Positions 7,492 to 15,027 of a stretch of DNA of 64,000 nt are shown here, in pieces (within the stretch, counting starts at the first letter, position 1; the number at the start of each line of letters is the position of its first letter). Origin of the DNA: DASSSQ01 sp963839285 (GTDB lineage: Bacteria > Actinomycetota > Thermoleophilia > Gaiellales > Gaiellaceae); NCBI GenBank assembly GCA_963839285.1, contig CAWIUN010000016.1:16121-80120 (forward strand). The letters are read 5' to 3'. The notes beneath the pieces were generated by a model. The model was not told the DNA's origin. It made no database searches and was given only the letters and a program-made list of their open reading frames with translations. Position numbers and translations under genes: made by a program.

Positions 7492-8746
7492 CTAGCCCAC
7501 CTTCAGGATCGGGCTGAAGACGCGCGTCGCGCGGCGACCAGATCCGCAGCTTCGAGCCGTGCCCGGCGCGGACCGCGGTGCTGAAGAAGCCGCGGGCGCT
7601 CGTGCGCCGGGTGCCGCCGACCCAGTGCCAGCGGCCGCCGCGGAACTGCTGCAGGCGGTACGGCTGCCGCCCGGAGCGCGGGCGCACCTGCCCCCAGAGG
7701 ACGGTGCGGAGGCCGCGGCGCGAGGCCTGGGCGAGCGGCAGCATCGCGGCGCGGTAGGCCGGCTTGGCCGAGCCGCCGAGCCGGAAGAGCCCGCTCTGCC
7801 AGCCGGCGAGCGAGCGGTCGTCCCGGACGATGTAGTGGATCAGCATGTCGACCCGCGGCGCCCGGTAGACGCGCAGAGCCGCCTCGCCCATGAACCGGGC
7901 CTGCTTCGCGTAGGAGACGCCGAGGTAGCGGTCGGGCGGGCTCGTCTGGTAGCCGTACTCGGTCAGCCAGACCCGCTTGCCTCCCCACTCGTGCCCGACC
8001 CAGAAGAGCAGGCGCTCGAGCGAGGCCATCGTGATCGTCTCGCAGTGCCCGCACGCGCCGCTCGTCGGCGTCTCGGTGCGCGGCTTGCGCGGATAGGGGT
8101 TGTGCGCGTAGGCGTCGAGCTTCGCGTGCGCCGCCCGCATCCCCTTGATGAACGCGACGGGCGAGAGGCCCTTGTAGCCGCCCTGCGGCGCGGTGACGCC
8201 GCCTGCGACCCTGGCGCCGCGGCTGGCGTTGTGGATCGCCGTGTAGGCGGGGTTCAGCAGCGTCTTCACGTAGACGCGGGCCGAGGTCGGGCGCAGGAAC
8301 ATGCGCTTGTTCGGCTCGTTCCAGATCAGCCAGTGCTCGACGAACGGGTAGCGCTTCGCGGCGGCGCGGGCGAAGCCGGCGAACGTCCACTTGCTCGTCG
8401 GCGCCCAGTTGGCCGAACGGCCGCCGTTCGCCCAGCGGGGCGTGCCCCAGAGCGTCACGACCGGCGCGATGCCCCGCGCGTGCAGGCCGCGCAGGATCGC
8501 GTCGGCCTGCGTCCAGTCGTAGGTGCCCTTGCGCGGCTCGATCCGGCTCCAGTCGAGCGTGTAGCGGGCGAGGTCGACGCCCATCGCGTCGAGCGTGTCG
8601 AGCCGCTCCGCGAGCGAGCCGGGCCCCCACTGGAGCCAGGCGTCGTCCTGGACGCCGTAGCGGACGTATGGCGATGCCGACGCGGACGGGGCGAGCGCGA
8701 CCGTGGCCGCCGCGACGACGAGAGCGCAGAGTGCGAGCAACCGCAC
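7492..8746 (-). CDS. Secreted glycoside hydrolase, clan GH-A type (cellulase/xylosidase-like)
   Basis: After a Sec signal peptide (VRLLALCALVVAAATVALA, cleavage after ASA) comes a (beta/alpha)8 barrel of about 300 residues. Two glutamates sit where clan GH-A enzymes have them: the acid/base in WLIWNEPN and the nucleophile in VWLTEYGYQ. Other barrel markers are YTLDWSRIEP and YAHNPYP. A C-terminal beta region (HWVGGTRRTSARGFF) may bind carbohydrate. GTG 8746 was chosen because GGGAGG lies 6 bases upstream. The last few codons are out of frame: a +1 shift near 7530 restores FSPILKVG and a TAG at 7492-7494. The substrate cannot be told from sequence; cell-wall or plant-type polysaccharide is plausible. 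Confidence 0.8.
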
Positions 8747-8816
8747 GGGCAACCTCCCGGAGGTCGTTGGAACGTGGGCAGCGGCCACGGTAACGAGCGC
8801 GCCTGTGAGGGTCGTG

Positions 8817-9824
8817 TTAGGTCCGTCTGCGGCGCGACGGCTGCACGCGGCGGGGCTCGCCCGGCATCTTCGGGAAGTTCGGCGGGTAGGGCGCCTCGCC
8901 GATCCCGGACGCCTCCTCCCGCTCGACCCACTCCTCGAGCGCGGCGAGGTCGCAGACGGCCTCGTCGATCCCGGCGTGCAGGTCGCCGAGCCGCGCGAAC
9001 CGCTCCGGCATCGTCGCGAGCGTGAAGTCCTCCGTCTCGACGTCGGGCAGCTCGTCCCAGCCGACCGGCGCCGACACCGTCCCGTCGGGCCGCGCCCGCA
9101 CCGAGTACGCGGAGGCGATCGTCCGGTCGCGGGCGTTCTGGTTGTAGTCGATGAAGACCTTCTCGCCGCGCTCCTCCTTCCACCAGGCGGTCGTGACGAG
9201 CTCGGGCGCGCGCCGCTCGATCTCGCGCGCGAAGGCGAGCGCGCAGCGGCGCACGGCGGTGAAGGGCCGCTTCGGCTCGATCCGGCAGGCGACGTGGATG
9301 CCGCGGTTGCCGGAGGTCTTCGGCCAGCCGACGTAGCCGAGCTCGTCGAGCGCCTCGCGCACGATCGCCGCCACCCGCTTCGCGTCGGCGAACGAGGTGC
9401 CCGGCTGGGGGTCGATGTCGATCCGCAGCTCGTCCGGGTGCTCGACGTCGCCCCGGCGCGAGGGCCACGGGTGGAAGTCGAGCGTGCCCAGGTTCGCCGC
9501 CCAGGCGACGTGCGCGAGCTCGGTCACGCAGAGCTCGTCGGCGTGCCGGCCCGACGGGAACGTCACCCGCGCCGTCTCGATCCACTCGGGCCGCCGCTCC
9601 GGCACCCGCTTCTGGTAGATCGCCTCGCCCTCGGCGCCGTCGGGATGGCGCTTCAGCTGCGTCGGCCGCTCGTACAGCGCCCGGACGATCCCCTCGCCGA
9701 CCGAGAGGTAGTGGCGGACGAGGTCGAGCTTCGTCTCGCCGCGGGTCGAGAAGTAGACCTTGTCGGGGTTCGTCACCTTGACGACCCGCGTCCCCACCTC
9801 GAGCTCGACGAACGGCGACGGCAT
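8817..9824 (-). CDS. LigD-type primase-polymerase domain protein (NHEJ)
   Basis: A 335-residue stand-alone LigD polymerase (Prim-Pol/AEP) domain. Support: N-terminal NPDKVYFSTRGETKLDLVRHY, the metal-binding LRIDIDPQPG pair of aspartates, KTSGNRGIHV and the VFIDYNQNARDRTIASAYSV core with its third acidic residue. This nucleotidyl-transferring domain fills gaps and adds nucleotides during bacterial end joining. In many bacteria it is fused to the ligase; here ligase and polymerase are separate genes in convergent orientation. The start ATG at 9822-9824 is 23 bases from the divergent groES start, and their -10 boxes overlap in AGTATGGT (9831-9838). The C-terminal 12 residues are basic (RRVQPSRRRRT). 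Confidence 0.92.
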   Translation of the reverse strand: MPSPFVELEVGTRVVKVTNPDKVYFSTRGETKLDLVRHYLSVGEGIVRALYERPTQLKRHPDGAEGEAIYQKRVPERRPEWIETARVTFPSGRHADELCVTELAHVAWAANLGTLDFHPWPSRRGDVEHPDELRIDIDPQPGTSFADAKRVAAIVREALDELGYVGWPKTSGNRGIHVACRIEPKRPFTAVRRCALAFAREIERRAPELVTTAWWKEERGEKVFIDYNQNARDRTIASAYSVRARPDGTVSAPVGWDELPDVETEDFTLATMPERFARLGDLHAGIDEAVCDLAALEEWVEREEASGIGEAPYPPNFPKMPGEPRRVQPSRRRRT

Positions 9825-9847
9825 CTCCGGAGTATGGTGTTTTCACG

Positions 9848-10141
9848 ATGCTCGAAGGCTCTCCTCGCACGAACGTCGACCTGGAGCCGCTCGACGACTA
9901 CCTCGTCGTCGAGCCGCTCGAGGACTCCGAGACCGCATCCGGCCTGATCGTCCCGGTCAACGAGGCCGCGCAGGTGCGCACCGGGATCGTCGCCTCGGTC
10001 GGCCCGGACGTGACCTCGGTCGAGCCCGGCGACAAGGTGCTCTACCCGCGCGACGCCGGCTTCGAGGTGCGGCTGACCCGCTCGCCGCTGCGGGTGCGCG
10101 TGCTCAAGCGCGAGGACCTGATCGCCCGCGTCCACGACTAG
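9848..10141 (+). CDS. groES: Co-chaperonin GroES (Cpn10)
   Basis: A 97-residue Cpn10. The opening PLDDYLVVEPLEDSETASGL and the mobile-loop hydrophobic tripeptide LIV followed by P (about residues 35-38), which docks on GroEL, are present. The GIVASVGPD and EPGDKVLYPRDAGFEV strands form the beta-barrel, and RVLKREDLIARV is the typical end. It caps the GroEL chamber during folding. No groEL gene follows, so this is an orphan copy. TATGGT at 9833-9838 ends 9 bases before the ATG with no ribosome-binding site. The C-terminal YPRDAGFEVRL replaces the more usual YSKYGGTEV. Confidence 0.9.
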   Translation: MLEGSPRTNVDLEPLDDYLVVEPLEDSETASGLIVPVNEAAQVRTGIVASVGPDVTSVEPGDKVLYPRDAGFEVRLTRSPLRVRVLKREDLIARVHD

Positions 10142-10155
10142 ACGGGCAAAAAGAA

Positions 10156-10186
10156 GCGCCCGCTCTCGTTGCCGCAGAACGGGCGC
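10156..10186. terminator. Hairpin downstream of groES, terminator-like on the minus strand
   Basis: Arms GCGCCCG (10156-10162) and CGGGCGC (10180-10186) enclose 17 bases. On the minus strand the stem is followed by TTCTTTTT, as in an intrinsic terminator; on the plus strand there is no T-run. No minus-strand gene feeding it is obvious, so its role is uncertain. Confidence 0.35.
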
Positions 10187-10325
10187 CGCAGATGCCGGGG
10201 GATCAGGGGGAGCCGGCAGACGGATCCTGCACCACCGCCGCGGCCGGTGCCATGCCTCGGAAGGGTGCTCCGTCCGTCACCCCGAGGGGTGATCCTGCGT
10301 CCGATACGATGGCGCCGCTGGATCC

Positions 10326-10416
10326 GGAGAAGTGGCCGAGTGGCTGAAGGCGGCGCCCTGCTAAGGCGTTATGGGGAGTTATCTCTCCATCGAGGGTTCG
10401 AATCCCTCCTTCTCCG
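10326..10416 (+). tRNA. tRNA-Ser(GCU)
   Basis: A class II tRNA of 91 bases. The acceptor GGAGAAG pairs with CTTCTCC, the anticodon stem-loop is GCGCC-CTGCTAA-GGCGT with anticodon GCT, a long variable arm follows (serine type), and the T-arm is GAGGGTTCGAATCCCTC. CCA is not encoded. A TACGAT box about 20 bases upstream (10304-10309) is a likely -10. A second tRNA-Ser starts 3 bases after this one. Confidence 0.95.
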
Positions 10417-10418
10417 CT

Positions 10419-10507
10419 GGAGGGGTGGCAGAGCGGTCGAATGCGGCGGTCTCGAAAACCGTTATCCGTCGTTAGGCGGATCGAGGGTTCAAATCCCTCC
10501 CCCTCCG
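10419..10507 (+). tRNA. tRNA-Ser(CGA)
   Basis: A class II tRNA of 89 bases. The acceptor GGAGGGG pairs with CCCCTCC, the anticodon stem-loop is GCGGT-CTCGAAA-ACCGT with anticodon CGA, the long variable arm is of the serine type, and the T-arm is GAGGGTTCAAATCCCTC. CCA is not encoded. It is almost certainly cotranscribed with tRNA-Ser(GCU). Confidence 0.95.
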
Positions 10508-10621
10508 CTCGAAGAGCTTCGATGGAGCCCGCCTCGACGGCGGGCTCTTGCGCGCCTCGGGCGCTCCGGCGAGGGTGCGGGGCGGCGGTGCTCGCCGCCG
10601 CCCCGCGATGCCTGGCTCGAT

Positions 10622-11026
10622 CTACAGCAGGTCGTCGTCGCGTCGAGCGCCGACGGGGCGGCTGTAGTCGCGCCTGCCCTCGTAGAAGCCGGAGCCGCCG
10701 GGGCCGTAGTAGGTGCCGAACTCGGCCCGGTAGTCGTCCTCGTAGAGCCGGTCGGGATCGAACTCCGGCGCGTTCTTGATCTCGTCCTTCGTCCGCTGGA
10801 CGAAGACGGTCTGGTCGTCGAGGTCGACGGTGTCGATCACGCCCGCCGGCAGCAGGACCTTCTTGCCGAAGATCCAGGGACCGGTGTCGACGACGATGTA
10901 GCCCGCGCCGACCTCGTTGCTCGCCTCGTCGATCTTGCCGATCGAGCCGTCGAGCGCCTCGACGGAGAAGCCGATCAGATCGGTCTCGCTCCAGGTGTCG
11001 TCGGCGTACGCCCAGATGTCCCGCAT
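10622..11026 (-). CDS. PRC-barrel domain protein
   Basis: A 134-residue protein whose first 80 residues form a PRC-barrel: LIGFSVEALDGSIGKIDEAS, YIVVDTGPWIFGKKVLLP, and VDLDDQTVFVQRTKDEIKNA. The tail is acidic and Tyr/Gly-rich (YEDDYRAEFGTYYGPGGSGF). Such stand-alone PRC-barrel proteins are common in soil actinobacteria and thought to act in stress response or as binding modules; the function is not established. A very strong ribosome-binding site AAGGAGGA lies 8 bases before the ATG at 11024-11026, a clear contrast with the leaderless genes nearby. It converges with the two tRNA genes. Confidence 0.82.
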   Translation of the reverse strand: MRDIWAYADDTWSETDLIGFSVEALDGSIGKIDEASNEVGAGYIVVDTGPWIFGKKVLLPAGVIDTVDLDDQTVFVQRTKDEIKNAPEFDPDRLYEDDYRAEFGTYYGPGGSGFYEGRRDYSRPVGARRDDDLL

Positions 11027-11267
11027 GGCCTGTTCCTCCTTGGTCGCAGGTGCTGACCACGAATCAACGAGCCGGCGCGCCGGCGGGGTACTGACCGGAA
11101 TGCGATCTTCCAGACCCGGGCCGAGGGGGTGACTCGAGCTCGGGTCTCGGTCGGCGGCCCGGACGCGGACACGCCCAGAGGGGCCGGGGCCACACCCGTC
11201 GTCGATCCTGCCCCAACTGGACCTTCGGCTCGCGCCGGCCGGCCGCGCACGCCTCTTATCTGAGCGC

Positions 11268-11420
11268 ATGGCCGCCGCACGGACGCTTCGCGAACGGCTC
11301 AGCGACGCCGGGTCGACGGCGGCGCTCCGACGTCGACTGACCACCGACAAGGACGGACGACTCCCGTCGCGGGAGAGTCGACGCTCCGGCCGGCCCCCAC
11401 ACGCTGGCCGGGGCGGATGA
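11268..11420 (+). CDS. Small basic ORF (50 residues), function unknown
   Basis: An ATG at 11268 opens a 50-codon frame encoding a strongly basic peptide beginning MAAARTLRERLSDAGS and ending PPHAGRGG. It has no recognised domain. A TTATCT box at 11256-11261 ends exactly 6 bases before the ATG, matching the leaderless promoters seen at established genes here. The stop TGA (11418-11420) overlaps the ATG of a second small ORF. Either the pair is real or this is chance; the promoter placement and ATGA overlap favour the former. Confidence 0.35.
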   Translation: MAAARTLRERLSDAGSTAALRRRLTTDKDGRLPSRESRRSGRPPHAGRGG

Positions 11421-11494
11421 TCACGCGAATCCTGTTCGTCGGAATCGCGGCCGCCATGATCGCGCTCGTGATCTACAGCGCCGTCAGCGCGTAG
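11417..11494 (+). CDS. Predicted single-pass membrane microprotein (25 residues)
   Basis: The frame MITRILFVGIAAAMIALVIYSAVSA is essentially one transmembrane helix with a positively charged N-terminus. The ATG overlaps the stop of the preceding 50-codon ORF, implying coupling. It is too short for standard gene callers. Nothing indicates its partner. Confidence 0.35.
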   Translation: MITRILFVGIAAAMIALVIYSAVSA

Positions 11495-11549
11495 CCGCCG
11501 CCGGTTCACCAAGCTGCTCGCTGCCGAGGCGAGCAGGCGCGAGCCTGCA

Positions 11550-12251
11550 TCACATGCAGAGCCAGCCGCCGTCGACCGCGAGGTTGATCCCGTTGATCGC
11601 CTGGTTCTCGAGCAGGAAGCGGCAGGCGTCGACCACCTCCGCCATGGTCACGAGGCGGCCGATCGGGGTCCGCTGCACGAGCGCGTCGCGACGGTCGTCC
11701 GGCATGTCGACCCACTGCGGGCTGTCCCCGACGATCGCCGGGTGGAGCGCGTTCACCCGCCGCGGCGCGAGCTCGATCACGAGCGTCCGCACCATGCTCG
11801 TGACGGCGCCGTTGACCGCCGTGACCGTCGTCGAGCCGGGGTAGGGACGGTCGCGGGCGAGGCCGCCGAAGAGCAGGATCGCCGCGTCGGGGCGCAGCCG
11901 GGGCAGGAGCGCGTTGATCACGGCCGTGTAGCCGACGAGCTTGAGCGTGACGAGACGCTGCGCGGCCGCGATGTCGTAGTCGCGCACGGAGTTCGCGTCG
12001 CGCTCGATCGCCACGAGCACGAGCGATTCCACGTCGTCCACGTCGGCGAGGCGGTCGGCGATCGTCTCCGGCTCGGCGAGATCGAAGGCGATGCCGCGGG
12101 TCGAGCCGCCGATCTCGCGCGCGGCCCGCTCGGCGCCGGCCGCGTCGCGACCGGTGACGACGACGTCGCGGCCGGCCCCGGCGTAGAACTGCGCGAGCTC
12201 GCGCCCGAGGCCCTTCGTGCCGCCGACCACAACGACGCTTCTGCTCGGCAT
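11550..12251 (-). CDS. Short-chain dehydrogenase fold protein without the catalytic tetrad
   Basis: A 233-residue Rossmann protein of the SDR superfamily: the cofactor loop GGTKGLG is at residues 10-16, and the C-terminal NGINLAVDGGWLCM is typical. The region that should carry Ser and YxxxK reads ILLFGGLARDR then STTVTAVNGAV, so the Ser is Gly, the Tyr is Val and the Lys is Asn. It is therefore unlikely to be an ordinary alcohol/ketone oxidoreductase and may bind NAD(P) as a regulator or catalyse a different step. AAAGGAG precedes the ATG. It lies downstream of the amidohydrolase gene on the same strand, separated by a 13-base-pair hairpin. Confidence 0.8.
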   Translation of the reverse strand: MPSRSVVVVGGTKGLGRELAQFYAGAGRDVVVTGRDAAGAERAAREIGGSTRGIAFDLAEPETIADRLADVDDVESLVLVAIERDANSVRDYDIAAAQRLVTLKLVGYTAVINALLPRLRPDAAILLFGGLARDRPYPGSTTVTAVNGAVTSMVRTLVIELAPRRVNALHPAIVGDSPQWVDMPDDRRDALVQRTPIGRLVTMAEVVDACRFLLENQAINGINLAVDGGWLCM

Positions 12252-12275
12252 CGTTCGGAGCTCCTTTCGGGGGAA

Positions 12276-12304
12276 GGAGCGGGCGCCGTGCCGGCGCCCG
12301 CTCC
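12276..12304 (-). promoter_or_regulatory. Perfect intercistronic hairpin between amidohydrolase and SDR genes
   Basis: GGAGCGGGCGCCG (12276-12288) pairs perfectly with CGGCGCCCGCTCC (12292-12304) across a 3-base loop. There is no T-run, and it sits 11 bases after the amidohydrolase stop, so it probably stabilises the upstream message or attenuates the SDR rather than ending transcription fully. Confidence 0.6.
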
Positions 12305-12314
12305 GGGGGTGGGT

Positions 12315-13682
12315 CTAGAGGGCGGCCGCCGGCTCGGTGCACCAGTCCGGCAGCAGCCCGCCGTGCGAGAGGATGTGGTTGCGCGACTCCTCGAGCTTCT
12401 GCACGACCGACTTCACGTCGACGCCGACGAGCTGACCGTTCCGCTTGACCGCGCGCCCGGCGACGAAGACGCTGTCGACGTTCGAGGTGTCGGCGAAGGT
12501 GACGATCGTCGCGCGCGGGTCGAGCACCGGCGCCGTGTTGATCACGTCGGTCTTGAGCAGCACGATGTCCGCCTGCTTGCCCACCGTGAGCGAGCCGACC
12601 CTGTGGTCGAGGGCACACGCGCGCGCTCCGTCGATGGTCGCGAACTCGAGCACGTCCGTGTGGGTGAGCACCGGCGCGAAGGCCTCGTCCGGCGTGTCGG
12701 TGAACTCGAGGATGCGGTCGTAGGCGAGCGCTGTCCGCATCTGCGTGAACATCTCGCCGGGGACGCTCGAGACGACGTCGACGCTGAGCGACGGACGGAC
12801 GCCGCGGGCGAGCAGCTTCCCGGTCGGCGGCGGGCCGTGGCCCATCAGCATCTCGACGTACGGCGCGATCGACGCCTTCCCGTCGGTCTCCGCGATCCAG
12901 TCGAGCTCCTCGTCGGTCAGGTCGGTCATGTGGATGTAGCAGATGTCCGGACCCATCAGCCCGAGCTCGTGCATGTCCTTGACCGGGTGGTAGTGCAGGG
13001 TGTGGAGCCGCATGCCGACGTGGACGCTGATCGGGATCCCGAGCTCGCGCGCGAGCGCCCAGTCGTGCTTGGCGACCTCGAAGTTCGAGTTGCCGGGCTG
13101 GCGCGCGGCCATCGCGAGCGTGAGCAGGCCGTCGTCGGACGAGAAGTAGGTCTCGCGGATGCGGCGGATGTCGTCGGGGTGGTTCAGCTCGCTGAACGAC
13201 CACCACTCGCCGCCCGTCGGGACGCCGTGGGCGTAGACGGCCCGGATGCCCGCGTCCTGCAGGCCGACGACCGCGGCGTCCGAGTGGTCGGGGGTGTTGC
13301 TGATGTGCGACCAGTCGAGCAGCGTCGTGACGCCGCCGTTCAGCGCCTCGAGCGAGCCGGCGTAGTTGCCGATGTGCACGTCCTCCGGACGGTAGAAGCC
13401 GCCGACCTGGCCGAGCATGACCGCGAAGTAGTGGTCGAGCGTGCAGGACGGAAGCACGCCGCGGACGGGCGTCTGCCACGTATGCCGGTGCGTGTCGACG
13501 AAGCCCGGCATCACGATCATGCCCGTGGCGTCGATCTGTTCGGCGTCGGAGACCTCGAGGTTGCGTCCGACGTCCACGATCTTCCCGTCTTCGACGTAGA
13601 CGTCGGCGGACGGAATGTCGCCGACGTCTGGATCCATCGAGACGACGAAGCCGTTGCGGATCAGGAGCCGCTGCGAGCTCAT
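12315..13682 (-). CDS. Metal-dependent amidohydrolase (cytosine deaminase/TrzN-like superfamily)
   Basis: A 455-residue amidohydrolase. Metal ligands are visible in GFVDTHRHTWQ (HxH after strand 1, about residues 60-70), ISVHVGM and, toward the end, the LSVDVV strand supplying the Asp. The N- and C-terminal beta-sandwich halves (SSQRLLIRNGFVVSMDPD; VGSLTVGKQADIVLL) are complete. The superfamily removes amino or other groups from cyclic nitrogen compounds (guanine, S-adenosylhomocysteine, s-triazines). The substrate is not deducible. A ribosome-binding site AAGGAG lies 7 bases before the ATG, and a -35/-10 promoter lies 60-90 bases upstream. It is divergent from a ribose-type ABC transporter, which likely imports its substrate. 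Confidence 0.88.
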   Translation of the reverse strand: MSSQRLLIRNGFVVSMDPDVGDIPSADVYVEDGKIVDVGRNLEVSDAEQIDATGMIVMPGFVDTHRHTWQTPVRGVLPSCTLDHYFAVMLGQVGGFYRPEDVHIGNYAGSLEALNGGVTTLLDWSHISNTPDHSDAAVVGLQDAGIRAVYAHGVPTGGEWWSFSELNHPDDIRRIRETYFSSDDGLLTLAMAARQPGNSNFEVAKHDWALARELGIPISVHVGMRLHTLHYHPVKDMHELGLMGPDICYIHMTDLTDEELDWIAETDGKASIAPYVEMLMGHGPPPTGKLLARGVRPSLSVDVVSSVPGEMFTQMRTALAYDRILEFTDTPDEAFAPVLTHTDVLEFATIDGARACALDHRVGSLTVGKQADIVLLKTDVINTAPVLDPRATIVTFADTSNVDSVFVAGRAVKRNGQLVGVDVKSVVQKLEESRNHILSHGGLLPDWCTEPAAAL

Positions 13683-13740
13683 GCATCATCTCCTTGGCTA
13701 GCCGGCGACCGGCCCATGTTCAGCCGCCGCATGTACAGCG

Positions 13741-13770
13741 AGCATAAACGCCTGCGCCGCGGCGAGTCAA
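13741..13770 (-). promoter_or_regulatory. Promoter of the amidohydrolase operon (TTGACT-18-TATGCT)
   Basis: Read on the minus strand, TTGACT (complement of 13765-13770) is followed after 18 bases by TATGCT (complement of 13741-13746). Transcription would start near 13734, leaving a leader of about 50 bases with a normal ribosome-binding site. The GCGTTTAT around the -10 recurs in the promoter at 22684-22712. Confidence 0.65.
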
Positions 13771-13889
13771 CGCCTCGACTCGGCGAAAACGTCGCGGCGA
13801 AGCCGGAAGTTCCCGGCAGATGGCCTGATCTTCGCGCTGCGGAGGCCTGAGACCCGGCAGCCCGCGCGGGCCGTTGCGTTTCGCCACAG

Positions 13890-13919
13890 TTGACACCCCT
13901 GGCCGCACCTGCTGAGAAT
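13890..13919 (+). promoter_or_regulatory. Promoter of the ABC transporter operon (TTGACA-18-GAGAAT)
   Basis: A consensus -35 TTGACA (13890-13895) lies 18 bases before GAGAAT (13914-13919). The -10 overlaps the ATG at 13918, so that ATG cannot be the start if this promoter is used; GTG 13975 then becomes the likely start codon. Confidence 0.5.
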
Positions 13920-13974
13920 GGTCGCCTGGTCGCGACCACTCCCTCATCGTCGCTCCGCCGGGGCTAGGGACGCG

Positions 13975-15009
13975 GTGCCCGCCCCCGCTCGATCCTTCCT
14001 CGCCGGCGCCCTCGTCGCCGCCCGGTTCCTGCCGGTGTGGCTCGCGACCGGGGCGCTCGTGGTCGTCGCCACGATCGTCGCGCCGCAGGCGCTGCAGCGC
14101 ACGTCGTGGGCGTTCGTCCTGCCCTACATGACCATCCTCGCCCTCGCCTCGCTCGGACAGATGCTCGTGGTCATGCACGCCGGGATCGACCTCTCGACGC
14201 CGGGCGTGATCTCCTTCGGCGGCAACCTGCTCGTCGGTGTCGCGGCCGGGGCGAACCACCGGATCCTGCTCGGCGTCGTCGCCTGTCTCGGCCTCGGCGC
14301 CCTCGTCGGCTTCGCGAACGGCGTCCTCGTCGGGATCCTGAGGCTGAACCCCCTGATCGTCACGCTCGCGGTCGGTCAGATCGCGCTCGCCTGGGGGGTG
14401 CGGTACTCGCGCGGGATCGCGAGCCAGACGAGCGTGCCGCCCTCGCTCGCGAACTGGGCCGCCGAGAAGCCGTTCGGCGTCAGCATCGTCTTCTGGACGG
14501 GTGCCGCGATCTCGCTCCTGGTCGCGCTCGCGCTCCGTCAGACGGCCGTCGGGAGGCGCTTCCAGCTCGTCGGCGCGAACCCCCGGGCCGCCTGGATGGC
14601 GGGCCTGCGCGTCCGCACGCACGTCGTCTTCGCGTACACCGCGGCGGGCGTCCTCTACGGGGCGGCAGCCGTCCTGCTCGCGGGTGTCCGCGTCTCGATC
14701 GATCCGGCGTTCGGCTCCGCCTACCTGCTGGCGCCGATCGCCGCCGTCGTGATCGCCGGCGCCTCGCTCTCGGGTGGTCTCGCCAGCGCGACCTCGACGT
14801 GGATGGCGGCGCTCGCGCTGACGCTGCTGACGCAGATGCTGCTGATCCTGGGCCTCTCGACGGCGATGCAGTACGTCGTCTTCGGCGCGGCGATCGTGGC
14901 CGGGATGGTCGTCTCCGGCGATCGCGTCGCCTCGCTGCTCGGTCGCGCGCTGCGGCCGTCGGACGGATCTCCGGGCAGCGGCCCGGTCCTGCACGAGAAC
15001 ACGAGCTGA
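13975..15009 (+). CDS. Ribose-type ABC transporter permease 1
   Basis: A 344-residue polytopic protein of the RbsC/AraH-type permease family (eight to ten hydrophobic segments). Family marks are SLGQMLVVMHAGIDLSTPG, the ANGVLVGILRLNPLIVTLA motif and VIAGASLSGGLASA. It forms part of the membrane channel of a substrate importer. I prefer GTG 13975 to ATG 13918 because the -10 box of a good promoter covers the latter. The substrate-binding protein starts 18 bases downstream after its own strong ribosome-binding site. The operon runs permease, binding protein, ATPase, second permease. Confidence 0.86.
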   Translation: MPAPARSFLAGALVAARFLPVWLATGALVVVATIVAPQALQRTSWAFVLPYMTILALASLGQMLVVMHAGIDLSTPGVISFGGNLLVGVAAGANHRILLGVVACLGLGALVGFANGVLVGILRLNPLIVTLAVGQIALAWGVRYSRGIASQTSVPPSLANWAAEKPFGVSIVFWTGAAISLLVALALRQTAVGRRFQLVGANPRAAWMAGLRVRTHVVFAYTAAGVLYGAAAVLLAGVRVSIDPAFGSAYLLAPIAAVVIAGASLSGGLASATSTWMAALALTLLTQMLLILGLSTAMQYVVFGAAIVAGMVVSGDRVASLLGRALRPSDGSPGSGPVLHENTS

Positions 15010-15027
15010 CGGACGAAAGGAGGCACG

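Larger units (their letters stand above)
13683..13974. other. Divergent regulatory region of the catabolic cluster
   Basis: About 290 bases separate the amidohydrolase ATG from the chosen permease start. It contains one promoter on each strand (13741-13770 minus, 13890-13919 plus) and no coding-like frame. Short inverted matches such as GCATGTAC lie near the minus-strand leader; I could not identify a clear operator. Confidence 0.6.

Noticed and set aside
10203..10510. Minus-strand frame with peptides such as GGIRTLDGE across the tRNA-Ser genes
   Set aside because: Characteristic antisense translation of tRNA T-arms, as also seen at 24137-24180 (RGRDSNPRP). Not a gene.
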